Origin: Escarpia spicata
Lineage: Eukaryota; Annelida; Polychaeta; Sabellida; Siboglinidae
Assembly (NCBI GenBank): GCA_963995525.1
Contig: OZ023206.1
Span: forward strand, 68,930,223 to 68,994,222
Direction: 5' to 3'
Length of the DNA stretch: 64,000 nucleotides
The translations under genes were made by a program, and so were the position numbers. Shown here piece by piece: positions 31,401 to 39,629 of this stretch. Below the pieces are notes generated by a model that searched no databases, was not told where the DNA came from, and was given only the letters and a program-made list of their open reading frames with translations. Positions within the stretch are counted from its first letter, which is position 1; each line of letters starts with the position of its first letter.

Positions 31401-34135
31401 CTAAAATAATAACAAGAATACCAATAAATAAACTAATATTAATATAAACATCAATCAGCTACATTAAACATGGCAGCAATGAATTACTCAGGTACTTGGC
31501 AGTATTAATCAAAATCACATCGCTATCCGAGTCACGAGTGCAATGTATACCATGATGCACTGCGCGCACAGCGGGGAAGATGGCAGAATGGCGATGTCTT
31601 TTGAGACGGGGGTTCCATAAACGGACCTCGTGCATGTTTGTGCTATCAGTTGGTAAGCCATCACTGTAATCACGTTATCATCGACACAATTCTTTACCCT
31701 TCTGCACATGCATTCCGCTGAATTTGACTAACTAAATACTCACAAAACATCGTCAAACATGGGCCATTTTAAATCCATAATTACTATAACCTTTCATCGA
31801 TGGATTACCATGATATTTTCAGATTCATTTTCCTTTGAATTTCCTCTTTCTTCGTCACATTTCAAAATGAATGTACTCATTTTTTAACATAATCTCGCAA
31901 ATCAGTTTGATAGGTGGGGCTTGTCAACATGATCCAAGATGGCCGCACGCATAAATTAAGACAACCAAAATATAACACCGAGAGGCCCTGAAGTCCTTTG
32001 GACTAATACGTCGATATGTGACCCCGGCTGACCAAGTAAAGGTTGGGTAGGGTGCTTTACACAGTTTCAAAAATTATGAGTGCTACAAAAATTGGCGAAG
32101 ATATGGAGCATTGAACATGGTAGGGTTCAAAAAGTGAAAATGAAGAAAACAGCTGTTGAAGTTTTACATTATATATGCAAATGGATTGCATGGGAATATT
32201 ACATGCATGACATTCAAATGTGGCACACAGTATGAATGTTATGTTGCACTGATACAGTAGAAGTACAAATATGCTGCTACAAAAACTACAGACCATTAAG
32301 GGTTATGATGGAAGTAAAATGTTGACATGTTTACTGTTCACTTATTGCAGTGTCTTGCATTTAGAGGAATAATTATAACAGAAAATAATATGTTGTTTTT
32401 AAATATATGCATTGATGAGAAACTGACTGGAAATTATTTTTCTGTGGCCTAAGAATAACTATTTTCACAAACTTCCTGCTTATATAAAACAACTGCATAA
32501 AAATAGATATCCATGCAAGACACAGACTCCGCATGTGACAGATGTTTTGAGAAGGGGAATAGCTTCCCAGCCAGCACCCACTAGACACCTGGACAGTTGG
32601 GCTTACATTTTAAGGGGTCATCCTGAAACAACCAAATGGTAACCATTAGAAGAGTTGACATAGTTCCACTATACACAAGAAATCTGTATTTGATTGAATC
32701 ATTCTAGTATCATCAGCATATAGTAGAACATACATTTTCATCATCATCATTACTAAGGTTGTTGTAAATTTCATCAGCTGCCATGTCAAGTCCCTTATAA
32801 TTATGACTAACACTCTGTTCAAAATCATTCAGGTAAATAGCAAATAACAAAGGAGACACGTTTCTCCTTGTGGTAATTCTACATCACAGCAGAAGAAGGC
32901 TGACACAGCCTCCAAAAATGCAAAATTGTGTACACTATCTAGTGATGTGGTTTTGAGAAGGGCCCTTGAGACTATCCCCTAGCAGTAGATTTTGTGTATT
33001 GTGCCAGAAAAGGAACCTGGAAGCCTTTGCCAGTGACCAATTACAGATTAGTCACAGTTTCAGTCAGGCAGGGTGGCCCTCCACAGTGAGGTGTGACAGA
33101 TGTTGTAGGAAAAGGGATCAGCCAGATAGAGCTGCAGCTGCTGAAATAAACAATTTAGTTAGCAAATTTAGCATTTTATGGGACCTTTGGTGCCCTTAGG
33201 ATGATTCAATCAAATACAGGTTTCTTGTGTATATTGGCATTACCACATGAAATGTATATGCAACATTTAAAAATAAGTTGCTGAACAGTTTTTTGAAAAA
33301 ATTGGCAAAATGTGAAAATTTACCAGTTTTGGGGGTCCTTTTTGGGGGTCATTAGGTGCCCTTAGAATGATTCAATCAAATACAGATTCCTCGTGCATAG
33401 TGGCAGTACCCTAAGATAAGCCTATGCAAAATTAGAAAACAAGTTGCTGAACAGTTTCTGAGATACGGCATCTAACGGTGGACGCAGGGTGATGGCAATA
33501 GTCCCTTGGACCTTCGGCCCAAAGGACTAAAAATCATTACTGCTCATATTTGTTCAGTGCAGGCACACACATTGACATTATTACAACAGAAGAAAATTCA
33601 CAAACCAAAAGATAGAATGCATGATAATAAACTATGGCCATTAAACTAGGACCCCTGTCTCCCATGTTGTCATATGGGGAGGTAAATCTGTCTGACCTCC
33701 CTGCCCTGGGCCTAGTCATGACTCATGTCTTGACAATCGAGTCGTGTATAAATTAATAAAATGTCAGAAAATCACAATATGTATCTCTGACGTGACGACA
33801 AATCCACGCATTGTCTTGTAATCTAAGAACTGCAAACCAGACACCCTCATACAACTGCGTAATTTTCACCATTCGTCTTGGCTGTTGGCCCCTGGGCCTG
33901 GCGATTGCTGGCCTTTGGCTGCTCTGCCTTTTTTGCGGAAGTGATTCCGTTCGCATCAAACCCGCCTCTTCTTATTTTACACACAAGCGCCACAAAAACT
34001 AGGAAACAATACCTACTATGAAAATTCAGCAAACAATTGAAATACCTACCAATCTGTGGCATTGTTGGGGTTTGAAACCTCTTTATGTGCCCTTAACAGT
34101 TCTTCGCGATTCGTGTTCAAGTCTACCTTAGCCAT
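10489..34135 (-). CDS. DBNL: Drebrin-like protein (mAbp1/SH3P7), complete, 13 coding exons
   Basis: This adaptor binds F-actin and links it to endocytosis and membrane traffic. Coding exons, 5' to 3' on the minus strand: 34135-34050, 28169-28114, 27365-27253, 26326-26252, 23930-23790, 22051-21980, 21126-21040, 19349-19230, 18556-18476, 17703-17585, 15912-15617, 14781-14389, 10628-10489. All are GT-AG and phases join exactly, giving 592 residues (vertebrate DBNL is about 430). Residues 1-135 are an ADF-H domain ([38 protein letters not shown]). Residues 182-280 are a charged coiled coil. Residues 340-410 are rich in Pro and Ala. Residues 441-490 hold repeats of [12 protein letters not shown]. 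Residues 537-592 are an SH3 domain ([30 protein letters not shown]). The start is the only ATG placing the ADF-H domain at the N terminus. Extra length comes from the acidic, Pro-rich and YDD regions. Exon 8's 3' border is the least certain. Confidence 0.92.
10629..11205. other. DBNL last intron, no recognised feature
   Basis: AT-rich intron sequence. A short direct duplication, ACAAACATACAGTGTATATC, occurs at about 10639 and 10716. No gene or element was recognised. Confidence 0.4.
11206..11411. repeat. GGAAAATATAGGAATTGTAATT tandem tract, left part
   Basis: Several diverged units of about 22-30 bases containing AATATAGGAATTGTAATT. The same words resume at about 14285-14370, on the far side of Repeat A copy 1, so Repeat A appears to have inserted within this tract. 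Confidence 0.6.
11437..12053. mobile_element. 617-bp MITE with CAGACCTGCCTACC inverted ends and CTAATA duplication
   Basis: The left terminus is CAGACCTGCCTACC and the right terminus is its exact reverse complement GGTAGGCAGGTCTG. CTAATA flanks both sides (11431-11436 and 12054-12059). The paralogous site at about 32003-32008 in Repeat A copy 2 has CTAATA once and no insert, so both the borders and the duplication are shown directly. No transposase reading frame is visible, so it is non-autonomous; superfamily undetermined. Confidence 0.85.
12906..13330 (+). pseudogene. Reverse-transcriptase fragment inside Repeat A
   Basis: An open stretch carries [19 protein letters not shown], which is RT palm block A of non-LTR retrotransposons, then a [11 protein letters not shown] segment. 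After a stop, a decayed [14 protein letters not shown] segment and LLYADDT (the catalytic YADD box) follow. It is fragmentary and inactive. A related fragment in opposite orientation is in copy 2 at 32646-32960. Confidence 0.75.
14560..14690 (-). repeat. DBNL: 36-bp coding minisatellite in DBNL exon 12
   Basis: Three nearly identical 36-base units plus flanking partial units encode the 12-residue repeat [12 protein letters not shown] within the DBNL coding exon. Near identity at DNA level suggests recent expansion that kept the frame. Vertebrate DBNL has a few phosphorylated tyrosines in an acidic context here, so the repeat may multiply that site; this is inference. Confidence 0.88.
15206..15377. 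mobile_element. Second copy of the AACCTC-end MITE
   Basis: It shares GGTAATACAGCCAC, CAATTAAGGTCA, CCTAGGA, AAATTATTTC and CCAGTCCCAA with the copy at 7411-7597 in the same order. TA is present on both flanks (15204-15205 and 15378-15379). It lies in the DBNL intron between exons 11 and 12. Confidence 0.6.
15913..17584. other. DBNL intron between exons 10 and 11
   Basis: Apart from a short loose repetition of CTCACGCAT words at 16740-17070 and a short TTA run near 17395, nothing is recognisable. No open frame resembles a gene. Confidence 0.4.
18557..19229. other. DBNL intron between exons 8 and 9
   Basis: AT-rich sequence with no recognised repeat or coding segment. Confidence 0.4.
19545..20160 (+). 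pseudogene. CR1/Rex1-like non-LTR retrotransposon RT fragment
   Basis: Reading across three small shifts gives [18 protein letters not shown] (RT block A), [29 protein letters not shown] (the usual GVPQGSVLG with a substitution) and KFVDDTS (catalytic box). It is broken by stops after the GVPHGSVLG block. The sense is opposite to DBNL, in the intron between exons 7 and 8. Confidence 0.8.
20247..21039. other. DBNL intron sequence, no recognised feature
   Basis: Nothing coding or repetitive was recognised between the retrotransposon fragment and the donor site of exon 7. Confidence 0.35.
21218..21325. repeat. CATA/CATG microsatellite
   Basis: An imperfect tetranucleotide tract of CATA, CATG and TGCA words just upstream of DBNL exon 7 in the sense of the gene. 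Confidence 0.85.
21361..21965. repeat. ~21-bp minisatellite, progressively diverged
   Basis: Units close to TATGACTTATAACCTCACTG are nearly exact at 21380-21500 and become diverged toward 21965, where ATATGA, AAGACCT and CACTGAT words persist. The array ends immediately before the donor site of DBNL exon 6 at 21979. Confidence 0.8.
22324..22850 (-). mobile_element. Second, inverted copy of the GGGTTCAATT MITE
   Basis: The right end GAATTGAACCCAGGGCTG is the reverse complement of the left end of the element at 2394-2760, and the left end CAGACTCGGATTCGATTC resembles its partner. The interior is AT-rich with AATTGAATT-type words. It lies in the DBNL intron between exons 5 and 6. Confidence 0.5.
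22851..23789. other. DBNL intron between exons 5 and 6, remainder
   Basis: No gene, array or element could be recognised. Confidence 0.35.
24000..24789. other. DBNL intron between exons 4 and 5, 5' part on the + strand
   Basis: A short segment near 24066-24080 (GTGACACAGTGGCTAAGACG) resembles a tRNA A box, but no B box or SINE body follows. Nothing else was recognised. Confidence 0.3.
24790..26008 (+). pseudogene. Non-LTR retrotransposon ORF2 remnant (RTE-like)
   Basis: Frame-shifted reading gives [35 protein letters not shown] (RT block A), [19 protein letters not shown] (block B), then a [15 protein letters not shown] zinc-finger-like motif. Next come a [10 protein letters not shown] motif and a C-terminal [11 protein letters not shown] and GRPRKTW segment. 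The YADD catalytic box is missing: sequence jumps from block B straight to the Cys-rich motif, an internal deletion. It is inactive and lies opposite in sense to DBNL in its intron. Confidence 0.85.
26306..26660 (-). repeat. 57-bp array made from the DBNL exon 4 splice acceptor
   Basis: Units begin at 26306, 26363, 26420, 26477, 26534 and 26591, with a partial unit to about 26660. Read on the minus strand, each contains an acceptor-like TTCTAG followed by CAAGGTGAGGGTGTGCCAGAG, exactly the first 21 coding bases of DBNL exon 4 (26326 downward), then AATGTGTTAAAGACTTATTA back to the acceptor. Only the lowest-coordinate unit runs on into the real exon. Copies 3 and 4 carry a single change in the exon-like part, and the last full copy has lost the acceptor AG. 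Confidence 0.9.
26661..27252. other. DBNL intron between exons 3 and 4
   Basis: AT-rich, with no recognised feature besides the array that ends it. Confidence 0.35.
27366..28113. other. DBNL intron between exons 2 and 3
   Basis: A short AT repeat lies near 27930-27960; otherwise nothing was recognised. Confidence 0.35.
28975..29490. repeat. Three diverged ~172-bp tandem units in DBNL intron 1
   Basis: TAGTCACTATAAGAAGTACAA-like words begin units at about 28988, 29164 and 29335. Each continues through GGAAACTACAATTTTACAAAG-like and TTTTCTGACGGATCTGATTT-like blocks to AAATCACAAG. Divergence is considerable, so the array is old. Confidence 0.7.
29745..29935. repeat. ~103-bp direct duplication in DBNL intron 1
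   Basis: The segment CATTACACAACACTTGTTAT through ACTGCTATGGTTGACAA and on to CTCGTAATACACTGTG (about 29750-29828) is repeated at about 29853-29931 with few changes. Confidence 0.75.
30120..31228 (+). pseudogene. 3' half of a non-LTR retrotransposon
   Basis: Open segments give [12 protein letters not shown] (catalytic box), [47 protein letters not shown] and a C-terminal [20 protein letters not shown] with a stop near 30957. A 3' UTR and a TTG repeat (about 31195-31210) follow. Two or three nonsense or frameshift lesions are visible. This order is the RT thumb and C-terminal domain of CR1/L2/Jockey-type LINEs. It is 5'-truncated at the catalytic box. Confidence 0.85.
31229..31983. other. DBNL intron 1, no firm feature
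   Basis: AT-rich to 31480, then a locally GC-richer patch (31500-31720). CCAAGATGGCCGC at about 31934 resembles a YY1-type site, as does GGGAAGATGGC near 31575. With no other evidence these are only suggestive. Confidence 0.25.
31984..33531 (+). mobile_element. Repeat A copy 2, with an internally inverted core
   Basis: Both ends match copy 1 in direct orientation: GGCCCTGAAGTCCTTTGGAC at the start, CTTCGGCCCAAAGGAC at the end, and tandem sub-repeats at about 33201 and 33369. It lacks the 617-bp MITE. The middle, about 32590-32990, is the reverse complement of parts of copy 1 (about 13280-13400 and 13865-13920). It lies in DBNL intron 1. Confidence 0.65.
32646..32960 (-). pseudogene. Reverse-transcriptase fragment in the inverted core of Repeat A copy 2
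   Basis: The minus strand reads [18 protein letters not shown], the catalytic box region, preceded by the same decayed segment seen on the + strand of copy 1 near 13260-13330. It is a short, inactive fragment. Confidence 0.7.
33532..34049. other. DBNL intron 1, exon-proximal part
   Basis: Nothing recognisable. Short open frames on both strands here are read-throughs of exon 1 or chance. Confidence 0.35.
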
Positions 34136-34690
34136 CTTAGCACATCCGTGTGTGTTCTACGTCATCGATTTCAGTGGCAGGTTCCAGCACCCCGAATGCG
34201 GACCGGGCCTCGGACCGCGTAACAATGGTGACGACTGTACAGCACTGGGCCTGGACAACCTAGAAAAAATTGTAAAAGAACTGGCTCACGGACTTCCATC
34301 CAAGAAAATACAAAAGTGTGCCTACAGCAGTGTGACAACCATGCTCGATTAGGAAAACTAAAAAACTCTGCAGGAGCGTCGACCACAAGCAAAAGTAACA
34401 TTATTCTATCGAGCTAACAACCTGGTGTTGATCTTGATCTTAAAATGATTTATCTTGATTGTAGGCTAATTGGGCAATACTCTTGTGGAGTCACACGGTC
34501 AGGTTTGGGTTCATTATCGATCAACTTTGGCTTGAACATTCCCTGTCTCCGTTCCATCGATCACTGCACCAACAAGAGGTCACACTCTTAAACTATTCCG
34601 CACACGATCGAGACTGAAATCTTACCAACGGTCATTCTACCAAGATAGGCCATGTTGTCTATCCTTCGCGAAGCGAAGAAAACCATATTT
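34136..34690. promoter_or_regulatory. DBNL 5' flank and presumed promoter region
   Basis: This region lies directly upstream of the DBNL start codon on the minus strand. It is GC-richer than the introns and contains several CpG, but no clear TATA box. Placement of a promoter is inferred only from the position of the first coding exon; a separate 5' non-coding exon could lie further up. Confidence 0.3.
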
Positions 34691-35230
34691 CAGGGCCGTA
34701 GCTAGCCTAAGACAACTGGAGGGGGACAGTGAAAAATTACAATAAAGCATGATATTAAATGACAATACATTTATTAAAAAACGACAGCTATTTATCATGT
34801 ACGGAATGTCAGTTCAACAGTTACACCGGAATATATTTGTATTACAAGATCACCTCCTCTCGCCGTCGGGTGCAGTGATTCACCAATTGACTTTGCGCAA
34901 AAAAGGATGGGAAGATGATTTGATTTTCTTTTTTGAACCGTCTTTCTGCTATTGTTGGCCGACTCCACTACTTGAGGCGTCGCAGTGCAGTGCACTTAAA
35001 ATACGTGGTATCACTCAGTTGCTATGCTTGAAGGAACGATCGTTTTCAGGCATGGTTCCAGAATTTCGGGAGATAAAGTGCGGGCCAGTTTCTGAAAATA
35101 AGGCACTTTCACCAAAAAAGTGGGCGTGGAATCACAAAAAAAAGCAATGACAACAGTAATATAGGCTAAACAAAAACGGCACATTTTATATTTTTCTGGG
35201 GGGCAACTGCCCCCGTTAGCTATGACCCTG
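34691..35230. mobile_element. 540-bp MITE-like element with CAGGG..TAGCTA ends
   Basis: The left end CAGGGCCGTAGCTAGC and the reverse complement of the right end, CAGGGTCATAGCTAAC, are imperfect inverted repeats. TATTT occurs on both flanks (34686-34690 and 35231-35235). An open frame inside has no recognisable domain. A non-autonomous cut-and-paste element is likely, superfamily open. Confidence 0.6.
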
Positions 35231-35394
35231 TATTTTCATCACAGTCTATTGTCATTGTACGTGTCAAGACTTTCTTTCGCATCGTTTCCTCTTGGCCTCT
35301 GCTACGCGCCCGTGTTAAAAAAACACTGAAAGGAAGTTAGACGATCACACGCAGTATTTTCCAAACAGCCAGCTAGGACCATTATAAAGGTTCT

Positions 35395-36130
35395 CTAGGG
35401 ATGTCGTTATTCAGTGTGTCTTTGTCGTTTATTTTGCCCTCCACGAGAGAGGGTCTCGCTTGACAGTTCACAAAAGAACACTTTCTTTGGCAGACCTGTC
35501 TTGCATTATTCTAACCACATGGCCATTCCATCTCAACTGTGCCTGCTTCAGCATAGCATAGCATAGCATAGCTTAGCTTAGCTTAGCTTAGCTTAGCTTA
35601 GCTTAGCTTAGCTTAGCTTAGCTTAGCATAGCATAGCCGTATAAACACTGGCCAGCCAGCCTGGGCGAGCATCCAGGTGTTCTGGTACTTTGTCCTGTCA
35701 CTTGATCTTCAGCAACTTCCGCAGACAGCTCGTGTGAAAATAGTTTATTTTTGGCATAGCGCTGGTTCACTGTCTCATTCGCATAGAGTTGTGAAGGAAT
35801 CACAAGCGCTCTGTAAACTTTCAGTTTTTCCGCAGGCTTATCCCTATACGCTCCCAAACTGGGATGCGGAATCTGCCAAATGCCACACTTGCTTTTGCAA
35901 CTCTTGCATTGATTTCATCGTCAATGTGAACAATCCTGGAGAGTATACATCCACGGTAGGTGAACTTGTTCACAGTTATCAGGTTTTGGTCTTTAACAAT
36001 TATCTTTGGCTCGATGTAGGACTTTCCTGGAGCAAGCTGATCTTACATCACACTTGTCTTCTTGCCTTGATTGTAAGACCGAAGTTGTCACAGGCAGAAG
36101 AAAACACGTCCATGCTTCGCTGCATGTCAG
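35395..36130 (-). pseudogene. Non-LTR retrotransposon ORF2 C-terminal remnant
   Basis: On the minus strand, from high to low coordinate, the reading is KFTYRGCILSRIVHIDDEIN, ARVAKASVAFGRF, LKVYRALVIPSQLYANETV, and after a gap LRWNGHVVRI. These are the successive C-terminal blocks common in aquatic-animal LINE ORF2 proteins. The copy has shifts and stops and is split by a pentanucleotide array at 35553-35640. Confidence 0.85.
35553..35640. repeat. AGCTT/AGCAT pentanucleotide microsatellite
   Basis: About 17 pentamers of AGCAT and AGCTT, with AGCAT at both edges and AGCTT in the middle. It interrupts the LINE remnant. Confidence 0.95.
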
Positions 36131-36264
36131 ACTATAACCCGACATTCAGTGCACAATCACCAGATACTAACAGGTCGTGGAATGCCCTACCAACAGAGCT
36201 CGTAGACACAGGCAATTTGGAAGCCTTCAGACAGGTCCCCAGAAATCAAAAAGGACGTACATAG

Positions 36265-37795
36265 TACAGAAAAGAAAGACAAATTACAATACTGCACTGT
36301 ACAGTTTTCACACCAGGTTGTAAAGTTGTTTTACTAGCTACCCTCTGCTGAGAAGCACACTGTACGTACGTTAGTATTCCAACATTAGGCCGCCCGTACG
36401 TGTATCGAAGAAGACGAAAACAGCACGAAACAGATCACAGCCAGACGCGAACCTAATTAGGTCTTAATAATGATACTAGATACAAGCGGATCGATTAAAA
36501 TTAATAAAAGGCCTGATATTAATGGTTTAATGTGATTGTCCATTTGTGTGTGTGCGTGCGTGTATATATCCGCGCGACATGGGAAGTGTGCTGAACCGCT
36601 GATGAATCTCCCGGATTTTCACGAAAAAGTTGGCATGTAAGCCTATACTGGTTATTGAACGTGAACTGCGTGATGTATATTGCCATAATTGGAGCATGTA
36701 TAGCGAGGTAGCGACTAGGAAGGGAATCGACGTAAACATCTTCCAAACGTGACGTTCGTACTTCTGTTCTGCCTGACGACCAGTTTGAAGTGGATAGACG
36801 TCTTTCTTGTTAGACTTAGAGTGCCTGCAAACGCCGCAATCTCGACCCACATCCCGGGTCCGATCGCGCCATACTCTCGGTTGAACAATTGAACCGAGCC
36901 CGTGGCGTGACCGGAATCGGGAAGGGGACGCGATCGTGGCGCATGCAGGATGCCCTCCAAATTATTTAGCAGCTCGGAACTCCCATCATGTTGTGAATCG
37001 AGCGTATCCTGTAAGCTTGTCACTACAACCAAATTTAACTTCAGGCAGATCGAGTAGGCCTATGCATAGGGCCTACATGCATGAACTGGCCAGCGTCGGA
37101 TTTAGGACTGTGGGAGACCCGGGCAGTGATTGACCGGGTATCTCACTCCTTCGTACCTTCTACGATAGGGATTTCACAGCAAAATACGATTTTTTTCCTA
37201 TTTAGAACACTGATTTGCATCATATTGAAGCACTCAGTTTACATCTAAGAACGTTTCGATCCAACGAAATTACCAAAATAAGCGTTTTGTGGAGACCCCC
37301 ATAAAATCATATTGTGGGGCCACTGGGTAACTGTTCCGTCTTCCCTGCCATAAACCCGGTGCGTGAACTGGCATATTAAATATATATAGTGGTGGCTACA
37401 ATTAACCCTATTTTATTTCTGCCATGTGGAACGCACCATTTCAGCACACGACCGTAGGTAGTCATACATGCTACACATAAGCATGAACAAGCCGTGATGA
37501 TTAATTCTTTTTGTCCGTTTAGCCTCCAAATTGTTATTGTGACAATACTATGTTAACATAATACAAGGTGTATGACCATCTTAACATTCCTATTGTTGTG
37601 GCCCAAAGAACATTCTGTGGATTTTTTGTGGCGTGTCAAAATTTGTCACTGCACGGCAGATATGGCTATAGATCATTAACGTTTCCCAAAAACAAAAAGC
37701 AATGCTAACAATCGGGCTAAAATACAATAATTATTATATTAACGACCTAGCTGGCGTGTGTGGGACACATCAGATGAAGAATTGAGATAATGTTG
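36265..37795. other. Intergenic, no recognised feature
   Basis: Several open frames of 65-107 codons overlap here on both strands (36519-37133). None contains a domain I recognise, and base composition is mixed. I see no defensible gene. Confidence 0.35.
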
Positions 37796-37811
37796 ACTTT
37801 CTAATGTTAAC

Positions 37812-37867
37812 AGTGTGTGTGCGTGCGTGTGCGTGCGTGTGCGTGCGTGTGCGTGCGTGCGTGTGCG

Positions 37868-37905
<38 letters not shown>

Positions 37906-37932
37906 ATGTGCGTGCGTGCGTGTGCGTGCGGA
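37812..37932. repeat. GTGC/GTGT microsatellite
   Basis: A GTGCGTGCGTGT-type tract of about 120 bases. AACAGT and TTGACTTTCTAATGTTAAC occur just before it (about 37793) and again after it (about 37972), indicating a local duplication around the tract. Confidence 0.9.
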
Positions 37933-38201
37933 CGTGACACCTCGGATGAAAAAGTGAGACTTGTCATAAAGTTGACTTTCTAATGTTAACAGTTGTCTTT
38001 ACGGGATCATTTTCTCTAATTATTTAACTACATTTTTACTAATTAAAATAGGGCACATTTCTATTAAGATTACTACATCTAAGTGGTGTGTACGTACAGA
38101 ACAACGCCCCATTTTTATCTTGCTAAACATGTGAATCTAAAACGGACCCCCGCACAGTATTGTATTATTTTAGCCATCATCACACATTTCGCAAACACGT
38201 A

Positions 38202-38735
38202 CCTTGATCAGTCACGGTGTGCACATTCAGACCCTGACCAGTCACGGTGTGCATATTCGGACCCTGACCAGTCACGGTGTGCACATTCGGACCCTGACCA
38301 GTCACGGTGTGCATATTCGGACCCTGACCAGTCACGGTGTGCACATTCGGACCCTGACCAGTCACTGTGTGCACATTCGTACCCTCACCAGTCACGGTGT
38401 GCACATTCGGACCCTGACCAGTCACGGTGTGCACATTCGGACCCTGACCAGTCACGGTGTGCACATTCGGACCCTGTCAAGTCACGGTGTGCACATTCGG
38501 ACCCTGACCAGTCACGTTATGCACATTCGGACCCTGACCAGTCATGGTGAGCACATTCGGATCATGACCAGTCACGGTGTGCACATTCGGACCCTGACCA
38601 GTCACGGTGTGCACATTCGGACCCTGACCAGTCACTGTGTGCACATTCGTACCCTCACCAGTCACGGTGTGCACATTCGGAGCCTGACCAGTCACGGTGT
38701 GCACATTCGGACCCTGACCAGTCACGGTGTACACA
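38202..38735. repeat. 30-bp minisatellite, about 17-18 copies
   Basis: The unit contains CAGTCACGGTGTGCACATTC and GGACCCTGAC. Thirty is a multiple of three and most frames lack stops, so open frames of 85-200 codons appear on both strands. Clustered substitutions repeat at 300-base spacing (the variant with CGTACCCTCACC at about 38366 and 38647), implying that blocks of ten units were duplicated together. Confidence 0.95.
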
Positions 38736-38805
38736 CGTATATTTTCTGCGATGATACAGAGAACCCTTTAAATTCCGTGCTGAGGATGCAGGTGCGACAG
38801 ACCTA

Positions 38806-38832
38806 GATATATATATATATATATATATATAA
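38806..38832. repeat. (TA)n microsatellite
   Basis: A pure AT dinucleotide tract of about 26 bases. Confidence 0.85.
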
Positions 38833-39268
38833 GAAATACGGGAAAGGCATTTTTATTGACTTGCTTTCTTATACTCCACCATTATACTTCAGTATTATAT
38901 TTCCATCCAGTGTACCTGCTCGCTCACTTTTATATACACATAGTTTATTATATTGTTTACCTATGTTATGCATGTCTTATGATGTTAACATAATGTATGC
39001 TTGTCACCACTACCAAAACAGTTGTAATTGAATGTAGTCTGTGAATTCTTGTATCTTGTATCTTGCCATACGTTGTCTGCTAATTCAGACACTGGTCGTT
39101 GGCGTTCCGGGTACTTTGTGTTTATACTATTCGGGGTTGCGTTTTGACGTCATGAATAAATTAAAAGCATGTGGCAGTTTGTTTGTAGGACAGAACGTTC
39201 TCGCTGCAGGCACGCAACACAGAAAAGTCGTATTTTTGATTTGTGGCTCCCGTGAAATATACTTCACA

Positions 39269-39629
39269 ATGCCATCTAGTTGTTGGGCTGTTGGATGTAC
39301 AAATCGTTTATAAAAAGTGTGTACTGTTAGATTTTATAGAATACCACTTGATTGTGAAACAAGCGAAATGGATCACAGCTGTCCATCGTATGCACTGGAC
39401 CCCCAAAGAACACACCAGGATATGCAGCGACCAATTTTGCACAGGTTTTTTTTAAAACTGACCCTACTTATCCAGATTATGTCCCTTCGTTGTTTGCCTT
39501 CAAGACAACTGCAGTTGAATGCGAGCGTCACATGGGTGAGGAAAGATTCCAGAGAGCAAAAAGAAGAATGGTCCAGACAACCGAGGAAGAGAAAATACAA
39601 GAAACTGAAGAAACGTGTGTAGAGAGGTA
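39269..39629 (+). pseudogene. THAP-domain zinc finger relic
   Basis: An ATG is followed by MPSSCWAVGCTNR, the N-terminal C-x4-C of a THAP (C2CH) DNA-binding finger. After a stop and frame changes come FYRIPLDC, then AKWITAVHRMHWTPKEHTR and CSDQF, matching the W-C-H core, and a DYVPSLFAFKTT segment that often follows THAP domains. At least three frame changes are needed, so it is a relic. It could be a retired host gene or the 5' end of a P-element-type transposase; no transposase is visible nearby. Confidence 0.75.

Noticed and set aside
33811..34352. Plus-strand open frames across the DBNL first exon
   Set aside because: They are antisense shadows of exon 1 and its flanks; no family match.
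36265..37140. Overlapping open frames of 65-107 codons on both strands
   Set aside because: None has a recognisable domain, and neither splice context nor codon bias favours one; left unannotated.
38083..38806. Genes of 155-200 residues with DQSRCAHSDP or SHGVHIRTLT repeats
   Set aside because: They arise because the 30-bp repeat is divisible by three; no flanking gene structure supports them.
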